DNA of 47,543 nucleotides, taken from NCBI RefSeq assembly GCF_001578875.1, contig NZ_KQ969506.1, positions 754,502-802,044 on the forward strand. Reading direction: 5' to 3'. This DNA comes from Streptococcus sp. DD13. GTDB taxonomy: Bacteria > Bacillota > Bacilli > Lactobacillales > Streptococcaceae. Shown piece by piece: positions 27,000-36,837 of this stretch. The notes below the pieces were generated by a model that saw only the letters and a program-made list of their open reading frames with translations, searched no databases and was not told where the DNA came from. The position numbers and the translations under genes were made by a program. Within the stretch, counting starts at the first letter, position 1. Each line of letters starts with the position of its first letter.

Positions 27000-27587
27000 C
27001 TACTCCCCCTTCTTTAGTTCAACATTATAGATAATTTGAGCTTCTGGACTGCCGTTTTCATGCTTAATAACATTTTCTAATTGACCTTCTTGAACTAGTA
27101 AGGAAATATTCTCATCTGTACTTCTTGCCTCAGTGAGTTTAGCTTTCTTAGGTAAATAAGCTTCTTTGGAAACGTCTATTAGTCTGTCTTTTGAATCCAT
27201 TAATTCAATAACTTCATCGCCACCTCCATCAAAATCTAGAATAATATAAGAATACAAACCATAACTTAATGGAATAAATTTATTTACCGGTTCCCCCAAA
27301 GTAGCCTTATTTCCATGCTGATCATAAATAGTTGGACGAACATAAGCGTTTAACATTGAAGAACCGTCATCTCCAGTTACATAAATGGGTGAAAATTCAA
27401 TCTTCTCAATCCCAGTATAGTGTTCTTTAATGTATGTTCCGATTTGCTCTTCTAGCAAACGAAAGCCATGCTGATAGAGTTGGGTTGTTTTAGGACCAAG
27501 ATTAGGTTTTGTAATTTTGTTGTACAGATAGGTTCCTCCGGCTATCAGAATCATCCCGATCACAAAAAATTTAGTTAATTTTTTCAT
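27000..27587 (-). CDS. Membrane-anchored putative immunity protein, locus B copy 1
   Basis: Encodes 195 aa, first gene of locus B. A short N-terminus precedes the TM helix (residues ~6-21); GPKTTQLYQHGFRLLEEQIG and IEKIEFSPIYVTGDDG follow. The exported domain has the DFDGGGDEVIEL acidic loop also seen in copy 4. Preceded by a ~200-nt leader from a palindromic promoter at 27792-27817. Confidence 0.7.
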   Translation of the reverse strand: MKKLTKFFVIGMILIAGGTYLYNKITKPNLGPKTTQLYQHGFRLLEEQIGTYIKEHYTGIEKIEFSPIYVTGDDGSSMLNAYVRPTIYDQHGNKATLGEPVNKFIPLSYGLYSYIILDFDGGGDEVIELMDSKDRLIDVSKEAYLPKKAKLTEARSTDENISLLVQEGQLENVIKHENGSPEAQIIYNVELKKGE

Positions 27588-27817
27588 TGTTCATTTTCTT
27601 TCTATAAAAACTTTCATCAAAACATAAAGGATTCAGTCTACACTTATCCTATGGAATTCTGATTCACGGTCAATCCCCTCCACCTTGTCGTGGAAGGGAT
27701 GATGGCAATGCGACAACCAGATCTTTCCCATCATTTCTTACGATTTTCCTTACGATCGCTATTAGACCTCGGATTGTAACCGCTTACTTAAAGTATACCA
27801 TAATTTCGCTATGGTAT
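27588..27817 (-). promoter_or_regulatory. Locus B promoter, operator palindrome and ~200-nt leader
   Basis: Extended -10 TGGTATACT (core 27792-27797). A perfect 8-bp inverted repeat ATACCATA-N7-TATGGTAT (27795-27817) overlaps it. The leader holds a CCCTCCAC/GTGGAAGGG hairpin (27677-27699). No ORF is seen in it. Confidence 0.5.
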
Positions 27818-27980
27818 GTATCCCCTCGTATCATTTAAAACTTTTACAAACATTCTTGGAACATACCAAATTCGCTCTCGACGACTGGACCTGATAAACC
27901 ATTTCAACACTGAGACGATGGCAAAATCATTCTTTCAGCGATTTCAAGAAAGGCTAGACTAGAATCAGCACCAAGAACTC

Positions 27981-28018
27981 ATAAAAAACGAGTTGCCCTC
28001 ATGGCTAACTCGTTGGTT
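27981..28018. terminator. Hairpin between locus B promoter and ECF operon end
   Basis: AACGAGTT...AACTCGTT with an inner GCC/GGC. The A and T runs suit the ECF operon end on the minus strand. Between this and 27818 I see no gene. Confidence 0.65.
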
Positions 28019-28064
28019 TTAGAAGAATTATCCCTTGATTATTCTGAAAGAACCTCCATTTGAT

Positions 28065-28868
28065 TTACGATTGGGCTTTCTGGTCATCAATAAAATCTTG
28101 AGGTGTTAGAAATAGTTCGTTACAACCTAAGGAGTAGCAAAGTTGGGCTGTTGTTGGGAGAGTAAGAGCTGCCTCTTCAATGATATCCTTGTGAGAAAAG
28201 ACTTCTTTTGTTGAACCGTCTAGCAAGACTTCCCCATTTCCAAAGACCAGAACTCGCTCAAAGGTTTCTGCCACAAAATCCATATCGTGTAAAATCGAAA
28301 TAACGAGCTTTCCCTGCTCCCTCAGGCGTCGAATAAGATGCTGAATCCTTTGTTTTCCCATGGCATCCTGGGCAATGGTTGGCTCATCGAAGATCACGAT
28401 GTCTGTATCCATAGCGATAATGGCTGCGATGGATACCAGCTTGCGTTCGGACAGTCCTAAATCATAGGGATTGACCTTTTCAAGTCCTTCTAATCCCAAT
28501 AACTCTAGGGCTTCTCTTGCAGCTGTCTTTGCTTCTTTTTTTTGCAATCCTATTTGTAAGGGTCCAAACAAGACTTCGTCTAATACCGTATGTTTAAAAA
28601 TTTGGTCGTCCGGATTTTGAAAGACGAGGCCAACCTGTTTGGCGATTTGGGCAACCGTTTTTTGAGCGATGTCTTCTTGGTTGATCAGAATTTTTCCTTT
28701 TGTTGGTCGAATCAAACCTTTTATCAATTTAACGAGGGTTGATTTCCCAGCTCCATTTTGCCCGATGATAGCTGTCGGACGCTGGTCTATCGTAAAGGAG
28801 AGCCCTTTTAAAATTTCCTGCTCTGTCTGATACTCAAAGTGGACATCCCGAACCTCAATCTGTTTCAT
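28065..28868 (-). CDS. ECF transporter ATPase subunit (second, EcfA'-like)
   Basis: Encodes 267 aa from MKQIEVRDVHFEY. Walker A GQNGAGKST (~residue 38), Q-loop region FQNPDDQIF, degenerate signature LGLSERK in place of LSGGQ, Walker B VIFDEPT, and the switch His in SILHDMD. The C-terminal extension is typical of ECF ATPases. It pairs with the ATPase encoded upstream (14-nt overlap) to drive the T subunit. The substrate is set by the S component at 30496. Confidence 0.88.
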   Translation of the reverse strand: MKQIEVRDVHFEYQTEQEILKGLSFTIDQRPTAIIGQNGAGKSTLVKLIKGLIRPTKGKILINQEDIAQKTVAQIAKQVGLVFQNPDDQIFKHTVLDEVLFGPLQIGLQKKEAKTAAREALELLGLEGLEKVNPYDLGLSERKLVSIAAIIAMDTDIVIFDEPTIAQDAMGKQRIQHLIRRLREQGKLVISILHDMDFVAETFERVLVFGNGEVLLDGSTKEVFSHKDIIEEAALTLPTTAQLCYSLGCNELFLTPQDFIDDQKAQS

Positions 28869-29721
28869 TTTTTTCTCCCCTATCCTTCGCAAGTACTGAC
28901 CTTGCTTCCTCCAGAGTTACGGGGTATTGACCCGTATCAGCTAGACGAAGCCCCAAAGAGCGACAGATTTGGGTAAAGATAGGTCTAACGACTCCATAAT
29001 CTTCCAAATCTTCTCGCGAGAAAATACGCTGGGGCGTATCAAAATCAATCAATTTGCCCTGATCCAATAGCATGACGCGATCACTGTAGGCTGCGATTTT
29101 TTCCATCTTGTGCTCAACCAGAATCACTGTAATCCCTTTCTGGCTAAGAGCTTGAATAGCTTGAAAAACAGCTTCACTCCCTTGAGGATCTAACTGGGAG
29201 GTTGGCTCGTCTAAGATGAGAATCTCCGGTTGCATCGCAATCACACTTGCAATCGCCATCCGTTGCATCTGTCCACCTGACAAATCAAAAGGCGCCTGAT
29301 CTCGGTATTCCCAAAGTCCTAAGAGGCGCAAGCTTTCTTCGATCCGCTCTTTCATTTCAATCTGAGGGATCCCTAGATTTTCTAAGCCAAAAGCTACTTC
29401 CTCATAGACAGTCGATTTAGAACCTGTCACTTGGTTAAAAGGATTTTGAAAGACGCTGCCTACTGTACGACAGAGCTCATCGGTCGTCACTGTTTTGACA
29501 TCGACACCATCAATCCATACATGACCACCATATGCTCCACGATAGAAATTGGGAACGAGGGCTGTCAGTGCCTGGCAAAATGTACTCTTTCCAGCGCCAT
29601 TACGTCCAATGACTCCGATAAATTCACCTGGTTTGATTTCACAGGAAATGTTATCTAGCGCGAGGCTTTCATCTTCTATATGGTATTTGTATTTTAACTG
29701 CTCAACTATCAATGTAGTCAT
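28855..29721 (-). CDS. ECF transporter ATPase subunit (first, EcfA-like)
   Basis: Encodes 288 aa from MTTLIVEQLKYKYH. Walker A GRNGAGKST, VFQNPFNQV, canonical signature LSGGQMQR, Walker B LILDEPTSQLD and LVEHKM switch. Overlaps the T-subunit gene by 1 nt (TAATG) and the next ATPase by 14 nt. Confidence 0.88.
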   Translation of the reverse strand: MTTLIVEQLKYKYHIEDESLALDNISCEIKPGEFIGVIGRNGAGKSTFCQALTALVPNFYRGAYGGHVWIDGVDVKTVTTDELCRTVGSVFQNPFNQVTGSKSTVYEEVAFGLENLGIPQIEMKERIEESLRLLGLWEYRDQAPFDLSGGQMQRMAIASVIAMQPEILILDEPTSQLDPQGSEAVFQAIQALSQKGITVILVEHKMEKIAAYSDRVMLLDQGKLIDFDTPQRIFSREDLEDYGVVRPIFTQICRSLGLRLADTGQYPVTLEEARSVLAKDRGEKNETD

Positions 29722-30485
29722 TAGATAAACCTCCAAATAAGCGCTCCAAGTAAGCCCAGCACACACAGAAGTTGAATCCAGCCATCATGTTTGGAACGAA
29801 TGGGTGCATTCAGAAATGTTTTGGGATTTCGAGCATTAAAGCCACGAACTTCCAGTGCTAGAGCACGTTCCTTGGTATCGATAAAAGAACTCATAATCAC
29901 AGGAGAAATGAGTGGCAGAAAGGCTTTCATCCGAACGAAAAGAGAGCCCTCCGTCTCCATCCCCCTGCTTCGTTGTGCATCGGTAATCGTTGAGATCCGA
30001 CTAGTCATTTGCGGAATCAACTGAAACAAGGAGACAAAAACATAGCCAAACCGTGGTGAAAAGCCCATTCTCACTAAGTCTTCAATCATATCTGATGACT
30101 TGGTAGTGAGGACCAATACACAAAAAGCCAAGATAATATTGCAAACGTTTAGAGTGACGCCTAAAGCAAATAACAAGCCTTCTTGATAAAACGTAATACC
30201 TCCAAGGGAAAAAAGGGCCCTCGCATTGTTGGGATTAAAAATCCCTTGGACAATCGCTACGGTAAAAATAATAAAACCAGAAATTCCCAGCATCGGTAGT
30301 GCTTTTCGCAAGACACGAGAATGGGCTAATAAAGAAGCGCTCAGCAAAATTGTAACGCCAAACAAGGCTAGTTGATCCACTAATAGCGGAATCACAATGA
30401 TCGCCAGCACATAGACCATCTTACTGATGGGGGAGAGACTGTTTAAAAAGGACTGTTTGTTTTCATATAAACTGAGTGATGCCAT
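29721..30485 (-). CDS. ECF transporter transmembrane coupling subunit (EcfT)
   Basis: Encodes 254 aa with 5-6 hydrophobic segments. The cytoplasmic coupling region has ARG-type motifs: AQRSRGMETEG and ALEVRGFNARNP. It joins the two ATPases to the S component. It is a dedicated module, encoded beside its own S component. Confidence 0.85.
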   Translation of the reverse strand: MASLSLYENKQSFLNSLSPISKMVYVLAIIVIPLLVDQLALFGVTILLSASLLAHSRVLRKALPMLGISGFIIFTVAIVQGIFNPNNARALFSLGGITFYQEGLLFALGVTLNVCNIILAFCVLVLTTKSSDMIEDLVRMGFSPRFGYVFVSLFQLIPQMTSRISTITDAQRSRGMETEGSLFVRMKAFLPLISPVIMSSFIDTKERALALEVRGFNARNPKTFLNAPIRSKHDGWIQLLCVLGLLGALIWRFI

Positions 30486-30495
30486 ATTTTCCTCC

Positions 30496-31104
30496 TCAAT
30501 CTAAGCTTTCGATGACCCTATTACTTTGGTACAGAGATAATAAGGTTCTGGGAAGGTGCTTGTAAAGGCTTAGGACAAGGAGGACGACGACTAATTTATC
30601 AGGCAAGTCTACGACCAATTCATCTAGAAATGAGGCAAACCAAAGTGGGGATCCTTGTGCGAGAGACCAAGCAAAAACAAGATCTCCCCAGAGATTTCCA
30701 GTGGTTCCTCCCCAGAAAATAAGGTTTAAGGGCGTTGATACACAGACTGCTGCCAATCCTGCCAAAAGCCCTGTCACGATTGCCCCTCCTACCTTTTGCA
30801 TCCGTCCATAATAAGCCATGAGCCCAACTGTAATCCCTAAGGCAGCATTGGTCAGGGCATAAATCGTTGAGATCGGATCCACCGTCATCCCATAAAGGAA
30901 GTTGTTCATGACTCCTACAATAGCGCCTACGACAGGTCCTGCTAGACAAGCAGATAAACAGGTGCCAATAGAGTCTAGCCACAAAGGGAGTTTTAAAACG
31001 CTCACAAATAATTTCCCGATATAGTTGATGGCAACTCCAGCAGGAATTAGGACCAGCGTTGCGGTAGTCAGATGGTAACGAAATGGATTATTGCTTTTCA
31101 TCAT
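30496..31104 (-). CDS. ECF transporter S component, probably nucleoside-specific
   Basis: Encodes 202 aa with six hydrophobic segments, starting within the end of the phosphorylase gene. The fold resembles other S components: conserved IGTCLSACLAGPVVGAIVG and the Asn-rich FLYGMT turn. Co-transcription with uridine phosphorylase points to uridine or another pyrimidine nucleoside as substrate (inference). A vitamin substrate cannot be excluded. Confidence 0.8.
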   Translation of the reverse strand: MMKSNNPFRYHLTTATLVLIPAGVAINYIGKLFVSVLKLPLWLDSIGTCLSACLAGPVVGAIVGVMNNFLYGMTVDPISTIYALTNAALGITVGLMAYYGRMQKVGGAIVTGLLAGLAAVCVSTPLNLIFWGGTTGNLWGDLVFAWSLAQGSPLWFASFLDELVVDLPDKLVVVLLVLSLYKHLPRTLLSLYQSNRVIESLD

Positions 31105-31855
31105 CTCTGCTCTCCTTTGCTTGTTGCGCTAATAGGTAGATGGCTTCTAAGGCTGTTCGGATTTCATCTCGTTCACCTCTTGCGACCTGCTCTGCCCCAT
31201 CTACATAATGGTTAATTTCTTCTTTGATATCGCCACCATACAGAGCAACCGTATTTAGCACAGCCCCCGTTTTGATGCCTCGTAGACTACCTATCGTAAA
31301 TAGGGCTGCCGCTTCCATATCGCTCGCTAAGACTCCTTTCTGAGCCCAGTAGCGACGGATTTCTTCCTCATTATCCGTATAAAAACTATCCGAACTCCGG
31401 CCAATCCCTACATGATAAGGGACAGTTAATTGCTTGGCAGCAGTGATGAGAGCTGACAGGACGTCCGTATCTGGGATAGCAGGAAAAATGGAGCGAACAT
31501 AGGCCTTGGAGGCTCCATCATCCCGAACTGCTCCGTTGTAAAAGACCAAATCTCCCATCTGAAGATGAGACTGCAGGGCGCCACAAGATCCGATCCGGAT
31601 CATATACTGAACTCCAATGGCCTTTAGCTCTTCGACCGCAATTCCAGTCGATGCCCCACCCATCCCAGTCGAAACGGATAAAACCGGGATTCCTTTGTAG
31701 GTCCCACGGATACTTTTATGTTCTCGGTTAAAGGCAATCCATTCGACGTCATCTAAGAACTCCGCCACACGGTCGACCCTCATCGGATCTCCAGGCAGAA
31801 TAGCATAGACAGCTCCATGCTCTTCGCTACAACGAATATGTGGTTGTATGCTCAT
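31088..31855 (-). CDS. udp: Uridine phosphorylase
   Basis: Encodes 255 aa. NP-I family: GDPMRVDRV phosphate motif (~residue 22), STGMGGASTGIAVEEL, RIGSCGALQ, and ASDMEAAALF (ribose/base contact) near residue 186. It splits uridine with phosphate to uracil and ribose-1-phosphate in the cytoplasm. First gene of the operon and overlaps the S-component gene by 17 nt, so uptake and use are coupled. Confidence 0.85.
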   Translation of the reverse strand: MSIQPHIRCSEEHGAVYAILPGDPMRVDRVAEFLDDVEWIAFNREHKSIRGTYKGIPVLSVSTGMGGASTGIAVEELKAIGVQYMIRIGSCGALQSHLQMGDLVFYNGAVRDDGASKAYVRSIFPAIPDTDVLSALITAAKQLTVPYHVGIGRSSDSFYTDNEEEIRRYWAQKGVLASDMEAAALFTIGSLRGIKTGAVLNTVALYGGDIKEEINHYVDGAEQVARGERDEIRTALEAIYLLAQQAKESRDDEKQ

Positions 31856-32022
31856 CAGTCATCTCCTTAAGATCATATTTTTCACGTAGGAGTCCTCACA
31901 TCATCTAGGTATTCGAAAGGACGAAATGTCTAACGTTCCTTTCTTGGCTTTAAACCTAAAAAATCAGAAAGACTCTTTCCTACGTTCCAATCAACTACTT
32001 AAATCATATCGCTTTCTTTTTC

Positions 32023-32053
32023 ATTTGTATAGACCATTTCAGTAGAATCACAA
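32023..32053 (-). promoter_or_regulatory. Promoter of the udp-ECF operon with GntR-type site
   Basis: -35 TTGTGA (32048-32053), 16-nt spacer, -10 TATACA (32026-32031). The -10 lies inside ATTTGTATAGACCATT (32023-32038), close to GntR/HutC-family operators of the TGGTCTA-x-ACCA type. From here to 31856 there is a leader of ~170 nt with no ORF. Confidence 0.5.
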
Positions 32054-32123
32054 AAAAGTTTTTCATTTTTGAACAATTTCCGAATATTCCTCCGTTTTGT
32101 GGAGGAAAGCTTTCGACAGAAAA

Positions 32124-32157
32124 AACGAGCTGGCTTCAAAACCAAACTCGTCTTTTG
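32124..32157 (-). terminator. Terminator after the 40-aa ORF
   Basis: ACGAGTTTGG / CCAGCTCGT hairpin followed on the minus strand by T6. Ends the pullulanase transcript. Confidence 0.75.
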
Positions 32158-32280
32158 TTATGCGTCTAGGAAGGCTGTATAGGGAGTCACACCAAAGAAA
32201 TCAGCGATTCCTTGTAATTCTCGGTCGGTGATGGCTTGTAAGATGTTACCCCCTTGAGCGCCGACTTGGGAGTCAATCAT
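32158..32280 (-). CDS. Small ORF, 40 aa, downstream of pullulanase
   Basis: MIDSQVGAQGGNILQAITDR is the N-terminal half; the rest is LQGIADFFGVTPYTAFLDA. It starts 25 nt after the pullulanase stop and ends just before a good terminator, so it is in the transcript. The ribosome-binding site is weak (GAAAAG). No TM segment and no double-Gly leader of the bacteriocin type. ITDRELQGIADFF is faintly like the toxin stub start (ITDRDYNNIANDVY); this may be chance. Confidence 0.4.
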   Translation of the reverse strand: MIDSQVGAQGGNILQAITDRELQGIADFFGVTPYTAFLDA

Positions 32281-32305
32281 AGTTGCTTTTCAGAACAGAG
32301 AAGTT

Positions 32306-35300
32306 TCAATTCTTTTCGGCATCGCTTTCTTTCTCCTGTTTTCGTTTTAGAAGAGCAAAGCTACCTAGCCCGAGTAGTCCCACCAGACTCAACCAAACCT
32401 GTCTGGTATCACCAGTCTGAGGAAGTTGCTCTGTCGTTTTAGCTGAGTCTGCTACCACTGGCCTCTCTTTGTCCTTGTCCGCAGAAGGAGACCAGATGAC
32501 GCCTTTGTCCCTCCTTTCTTCGGTTTCATGGATATCTTCGGTCCTTCGCTTATCCATGAAGTAGCGAACACCATATCGGCTAAAGTGCTCAGCAGTGAAG
32601 TGGACAAATCGCTGATTCTTCCCATCCACCGCTTGTATCACTTCCTCAAATTCCAGTTCCTGAAGACGCCCATCTTCTGCCAGATAGAAGACACCAGCTA
32701 CAACCTTCCCATCCTCAATCGGAAGATAGACTTGAACTGGTTCACGATTAGAGAGCTTTTGTCCATACTGATCTACCAATTCGATATCATACAAATCGAC
32801 ATCTTGTCCACTGAGAACATCCAGTTTGGACAAGTCTTCTCCAACCACTTCTTTGACCGTAAGGGAGGTAATCTGCTGGTCTTCCTTCTTGGCTAAGACA
32901 AGAGTTACCTTAGTCGCTAAATCTTGCAATCGACGCTCTGTCTCATCAGATGATTCCGTAGACAAGCGCAAGACAAGTGCAGTCAATGGATCTAAAGTCA
33001 GTCCCTCTGTTCCAAATGTCACTCCAGAAGGATCTTTTAAAGAAATCGTGCCAGCACGAAGACCATCTACCACCACATCTGCCCGTAACCATTCCTTCGC
33101 ATCTCCTTTGAGACTAAAGGTTCGCGCACGATGATCTGCATTGACGAAGACAGCATAGCGATCGCCATTGCTCGCTCTCGTCTCATAAGCAATGACCGTA
33201 TCTTCTGTCTTCACACCATCTTGACCAGGTTGCACCAACAGCTTCACGCGCGCCTCTATCTCTTCTTTACTAGTCAGAGAAAAAGCATCCGTCGACCGGC
33301 GAAGGGCGATCAAGCCTTGTGTGTAGGCTTTACTACGGGTGTGTTCTGGATAGCGTTCGACATCGGTCGCTTTTGCCCAATCAAAGTGATTGACCGCATC
33401 CGACGAGTCATAGGAATCATGGATAAAGTAAGGATAATCAAATGGAGTCCCATCTTCCTTCGTCAACAAATGAGACTTGTTTGGAACCCGCTCATCTGAT
33501 ACTGGATAGCGATAGTTTTCATCCTTGAATTGCTTCGTTCGACCATACTCTTGCCCCGAATGAAGGAATGGTGTTCCTTGAGAAGTCAGTACGAGCGTGT
33601 TGCCCAAGCGTAACCGGCGATGAATCTCACGGAGGTTTTGAGCATCCGCTGGATCTTTATGAATAGACTGAGCGATGATATCAAACAAGGTGAGATTGTC
33701 ATGAGCAGCGATGTATTGGATGACATCTCCTGGATCATCGGCTAGAAAGTTCGTCGGCTGAGCCTTTATATTTTGGAAAATCGTCCAGATATTCTTCGCA
33801 CCACCCGTTAGGAAGGCAGGAGCCCCTTCGTTTGGATAACCAGACTTCAGGTTATTTCGAAAGTCATCTGAGAAGGATGCAACGGTATCCGTTTGGGACA
33901 TCCAGCTTTGGTCAGCAGGCTGTTCAGGCATGTTGTCATCTCCTACAAAGGTCACCCATCCTTCACCCAACATCAGGATATTTGGATTAAGGGCCTTAGC
34001 GGCCTCAAATGCAGCCTCAATCGCTGCAGCATCATGATCGCCCATCATATCAAAACGAAAACCATCTACCTTGTACTCATTCGTCAAATAACGAATGGAG
34101 TCCACCAATAAACGACGGGTCATATAATGGGTCGTTCCTAAACGACCACCTCCAAAGCTGGTCTTGGCTTGCCCATTCGCATCCATAAAGTGGTAATAAT
34201 TGGGTTCTAAGTCTTCAAAAAGTTCGACCTTAGCTGTGTGATTATAAACCACATCTAAGATGACCCCCATTCCTCTCTTATGGATTTCATCCACCAAGTT
34301 CTTAAATTCCGCTATTCGTTTGCCAGGATCCGATGGATCAGAAGAGTACATCCCCGTCAGAGCAAAGTAAGATTGTGGGTCATAACCCCAGTTGTAGTTG
34401 CTATCTTTTGATGCATAGGCCAGTAAACGCTCTCCATTTTTCGATTCGTCAACGAAATAATAACTCATGATTGGTAAGAGCTGGATATGGGTCACTCCCA
34501 ATTGTTGGAGATAGTCCAATTTTTCGACAAAGGATGCAAAAGTGCCAAATTGGCGTCTTAATGTTCCCTCAAGAGCAGGATCTGAAGTAAAATCACGCAC
34601 ATGCGCTTCGTAAATGACTGCCTTTTCCCGACTGGTAAATCCAGGAATATTCGCAAAACTTCGATTTTTCTCACCGATATTCTCCACATCGACAATCGCT
34701 GCTTTTGCGACTTTGTAGGATGGATCTGTATCTGCTAACTGACTATTCCAAGAAGCAAGAGACTTGGCATAAGGATCCAATACCAACTTAGACTGACCAT
34801 TCCGGCTAATTTCATAATGATAAAAATAACCGCGGTAATCTTCGATGTTGGCTAGCGTTTTTTCAGTCAGTTGAAGGGACCATTCTCCCTTATTCCCCTG
34901 CTTCATAGCTAGTTTGGCCACTACCTTTTCTTGATTATTTTTATCATACAAGACGAGAGAGACATGGTCCGCACTTGGCGACCACACGGTCAGGTCTACA
35001 ATCCTTCCCTCCTTGTGAACCCGGGCACCTAACTCACCATCATAGGCGTAAAGGGCATCTTTATATTGCCAGTTCGTCTTTACTGTCCACTCATTTCCTT
35101 TGTAGACGAGGGTATAAGGGCCCTCCTCAGCCTTAAAATCACCTGTTAGAATGATCTTATTGGAAGCCTGATCCATATGAACTCCTTCGATCGTGATTCG
35201 TTGCTGATGTACATTTGTCAACACAAGGTCTTTTAATAGGGATTCCTGATGGATCTGTTCAAGCGAAGTCACACCCACGACAATAGTGGTTGGACTGGTT

Positions 35301-36462
35301 TGTTGCGCACTGGTCAGTCTTGTCTCAGAAATAAAATAAGGATTGGTATAAATCGTCGCATCGTCCTCTCTTAGAAAAATTTGGCTATGGTGTTTTAGAT
35401 CGTTAAACTTATAATCATTCGGTTGAATTTTCACCTCATCTCCTGACTTATTTTCATCCAGAAGCAAAAATCCTAGTTCCTCAGTACTAGATAGAGGGAT
35501 ATCCATATATGCACCGTAAGGCCCTATCTGTTGAAAATCGACACCATCTGGCCATGAACCTAGTTGACTAGTGATTGACTTGTCAGCACTTCCCCAAAGC
35601 CAGAGTGATTTCTTCTTGTACTGACCGTCTGCTCGGTAGTAATTGATGCGAAGCGTCCCTGGTTCTTGTGGCCGATAGTAATACAACTGAAAATCTTGAT
35701 CAATCCAAACCTGTTGGACACTGGGTGAGATCAAGGAAAGAGATTGATCCGTTGGGGTGACCTTTTCCCCGTTTTTCAAAAGGAGAAAGCCAATATCTCC
35801 AGTCTCTGCCCCCTTTTTAACATCAATATAGTAGCCATAATCATCCTTTTGCCGGGCACTGAAAGGCTGGGCCGCTGTTGGCCATTTAGCTCCATCAGAA
35901 GGATTCGCAACAGCCCCCCAAAGCCAGAGCCCGTACTGATCTATTTCTTGCTCATTGAGCCCTTTAAAATGCATCCGAACAGTCTGCTCTGCGATCGGAT
36001 CTTCTTTGGATGTTGGGGTTTCTGCCAATTGCCGCACCACAGGAGTCTTGGCGCTTGTTTCAGCAGAATCATTTTGTAGGACACCTTTGGCTTCTTGAGG
36101 AGAAGGCTCCTCTTGACCCTCTTCCAGATGGCTAGAAGTAGCTGCCTCTATCAACCTTGTAGATGTCGTAGAGACAGGTTCTTCCGTGTCGGTCGTCGCA
36201 GACACTGGATCCTTATCGACCGTTCTATCCTCGTCTCCTGTAGCTGCTAACTCATCTGCAGAAGCTCCCTCGGTACCATCCTTTTGCAGCTCAATAGGGG
36301 CTGCAGGGACTTCCATTTGATCTGCTAAAACGCTTCCATTTCCGCATGACAAAAAGAAAGCGACTGCAAGTGTGACAGAAGCCACCCCGACTTTTAACTT
36401 TCGAATACCGAAAATTTGACGTCTATTTACGATTCCAATAGAGGATGCTGTTCTTTTTTCAT
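32306..36462 (-). CDS. pulA: Cell-wall-anchored pullulanase (GH13_14), start frameshifted as read
   Basis: About 1380 aa. The YSIRK-like signal (IFGIRKLKVGVASV) is followed by a hydrophobic core and a cleavage region near SVLADQ. A Thr/Ser/Glu-rich linker comes next, then two CBM41 starch-binding domains around WLWGAVANPSDG and WLWGSADKSI. A CBM48-like domain follows, then the catalytic domain: YNWGYDPQ, DGFRFDMMGDHD nucleophile, MLGEGW acid/base and AAHDNL. The C-terminus has LPQTGDT, a TM helix and a basic tail for sortase anchoring. It debranches alpha-1,6 links in glycogen or pullulan outside the cell, feeding DexB and others. ATG at 36460-36462 gives the wrong frame after A6; A7 would give MKKRTASSIGIVNRRQIF in frame. 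Otherwise only a GTG at 36385 starts this frame. Confidence 0.88.
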
Positions 36463-36504
36463 AACCGTTAGGTATTCCTTTCTAATTGAACATTTTACGA
36501 TTGT

Positions 36505-36543
36505 AGTATACACAATTCTTATCGTTTATGCAAGCGTTTTCGT
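36505..36543 (-). promoter_or_regulatory. pulA promoter overlapped by a CcpA (cre) site
   Basis: -35 TTGCAT (36528-36533), 17-nt spacer, -10 TATACT (36505-36510). The cre ATGCAAGCGTTTTCGT (36528-36543) covers the -35. The design is nearly identical to dexB. Confidence 0.8.
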
Positions 36544-36722
36544 TCTTTCTCTTCTCGATAAAAATTTCTTATCCTTCTATTTTTACAAGTCATTCAAATA
36601 CAATCTATCAAGATTTGCCGATTTCGGATAGAAAGACACCATTTCATCCATTCCCCGACTGCTGAAAGAGTTAAGGGGAAGGAACGAAAACTCCCTTTCT
36701 ATAGGTTTTTTTATAAAATAGC

Positions 36723-36751
36723 TTGAAGAATCGTATTACCTATGGTATACT
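36723..36751 (+). promoter_or_regulatory. Promoter of the gene at 36838
   Basis: TTGAAG, 17-nt spacer, extended TGGTATACT. The preceding ~180 bp hold no gene. Confidence 0.6.
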
Positions 36752-36837
36752 AATGTAGTTATTACTTCTTGATAGGATTCCTAAAAGGAGTAGACCAAGT
36801 AGCAACCATTTTGCTATTTGTCAATAAAGGAGGCTGC

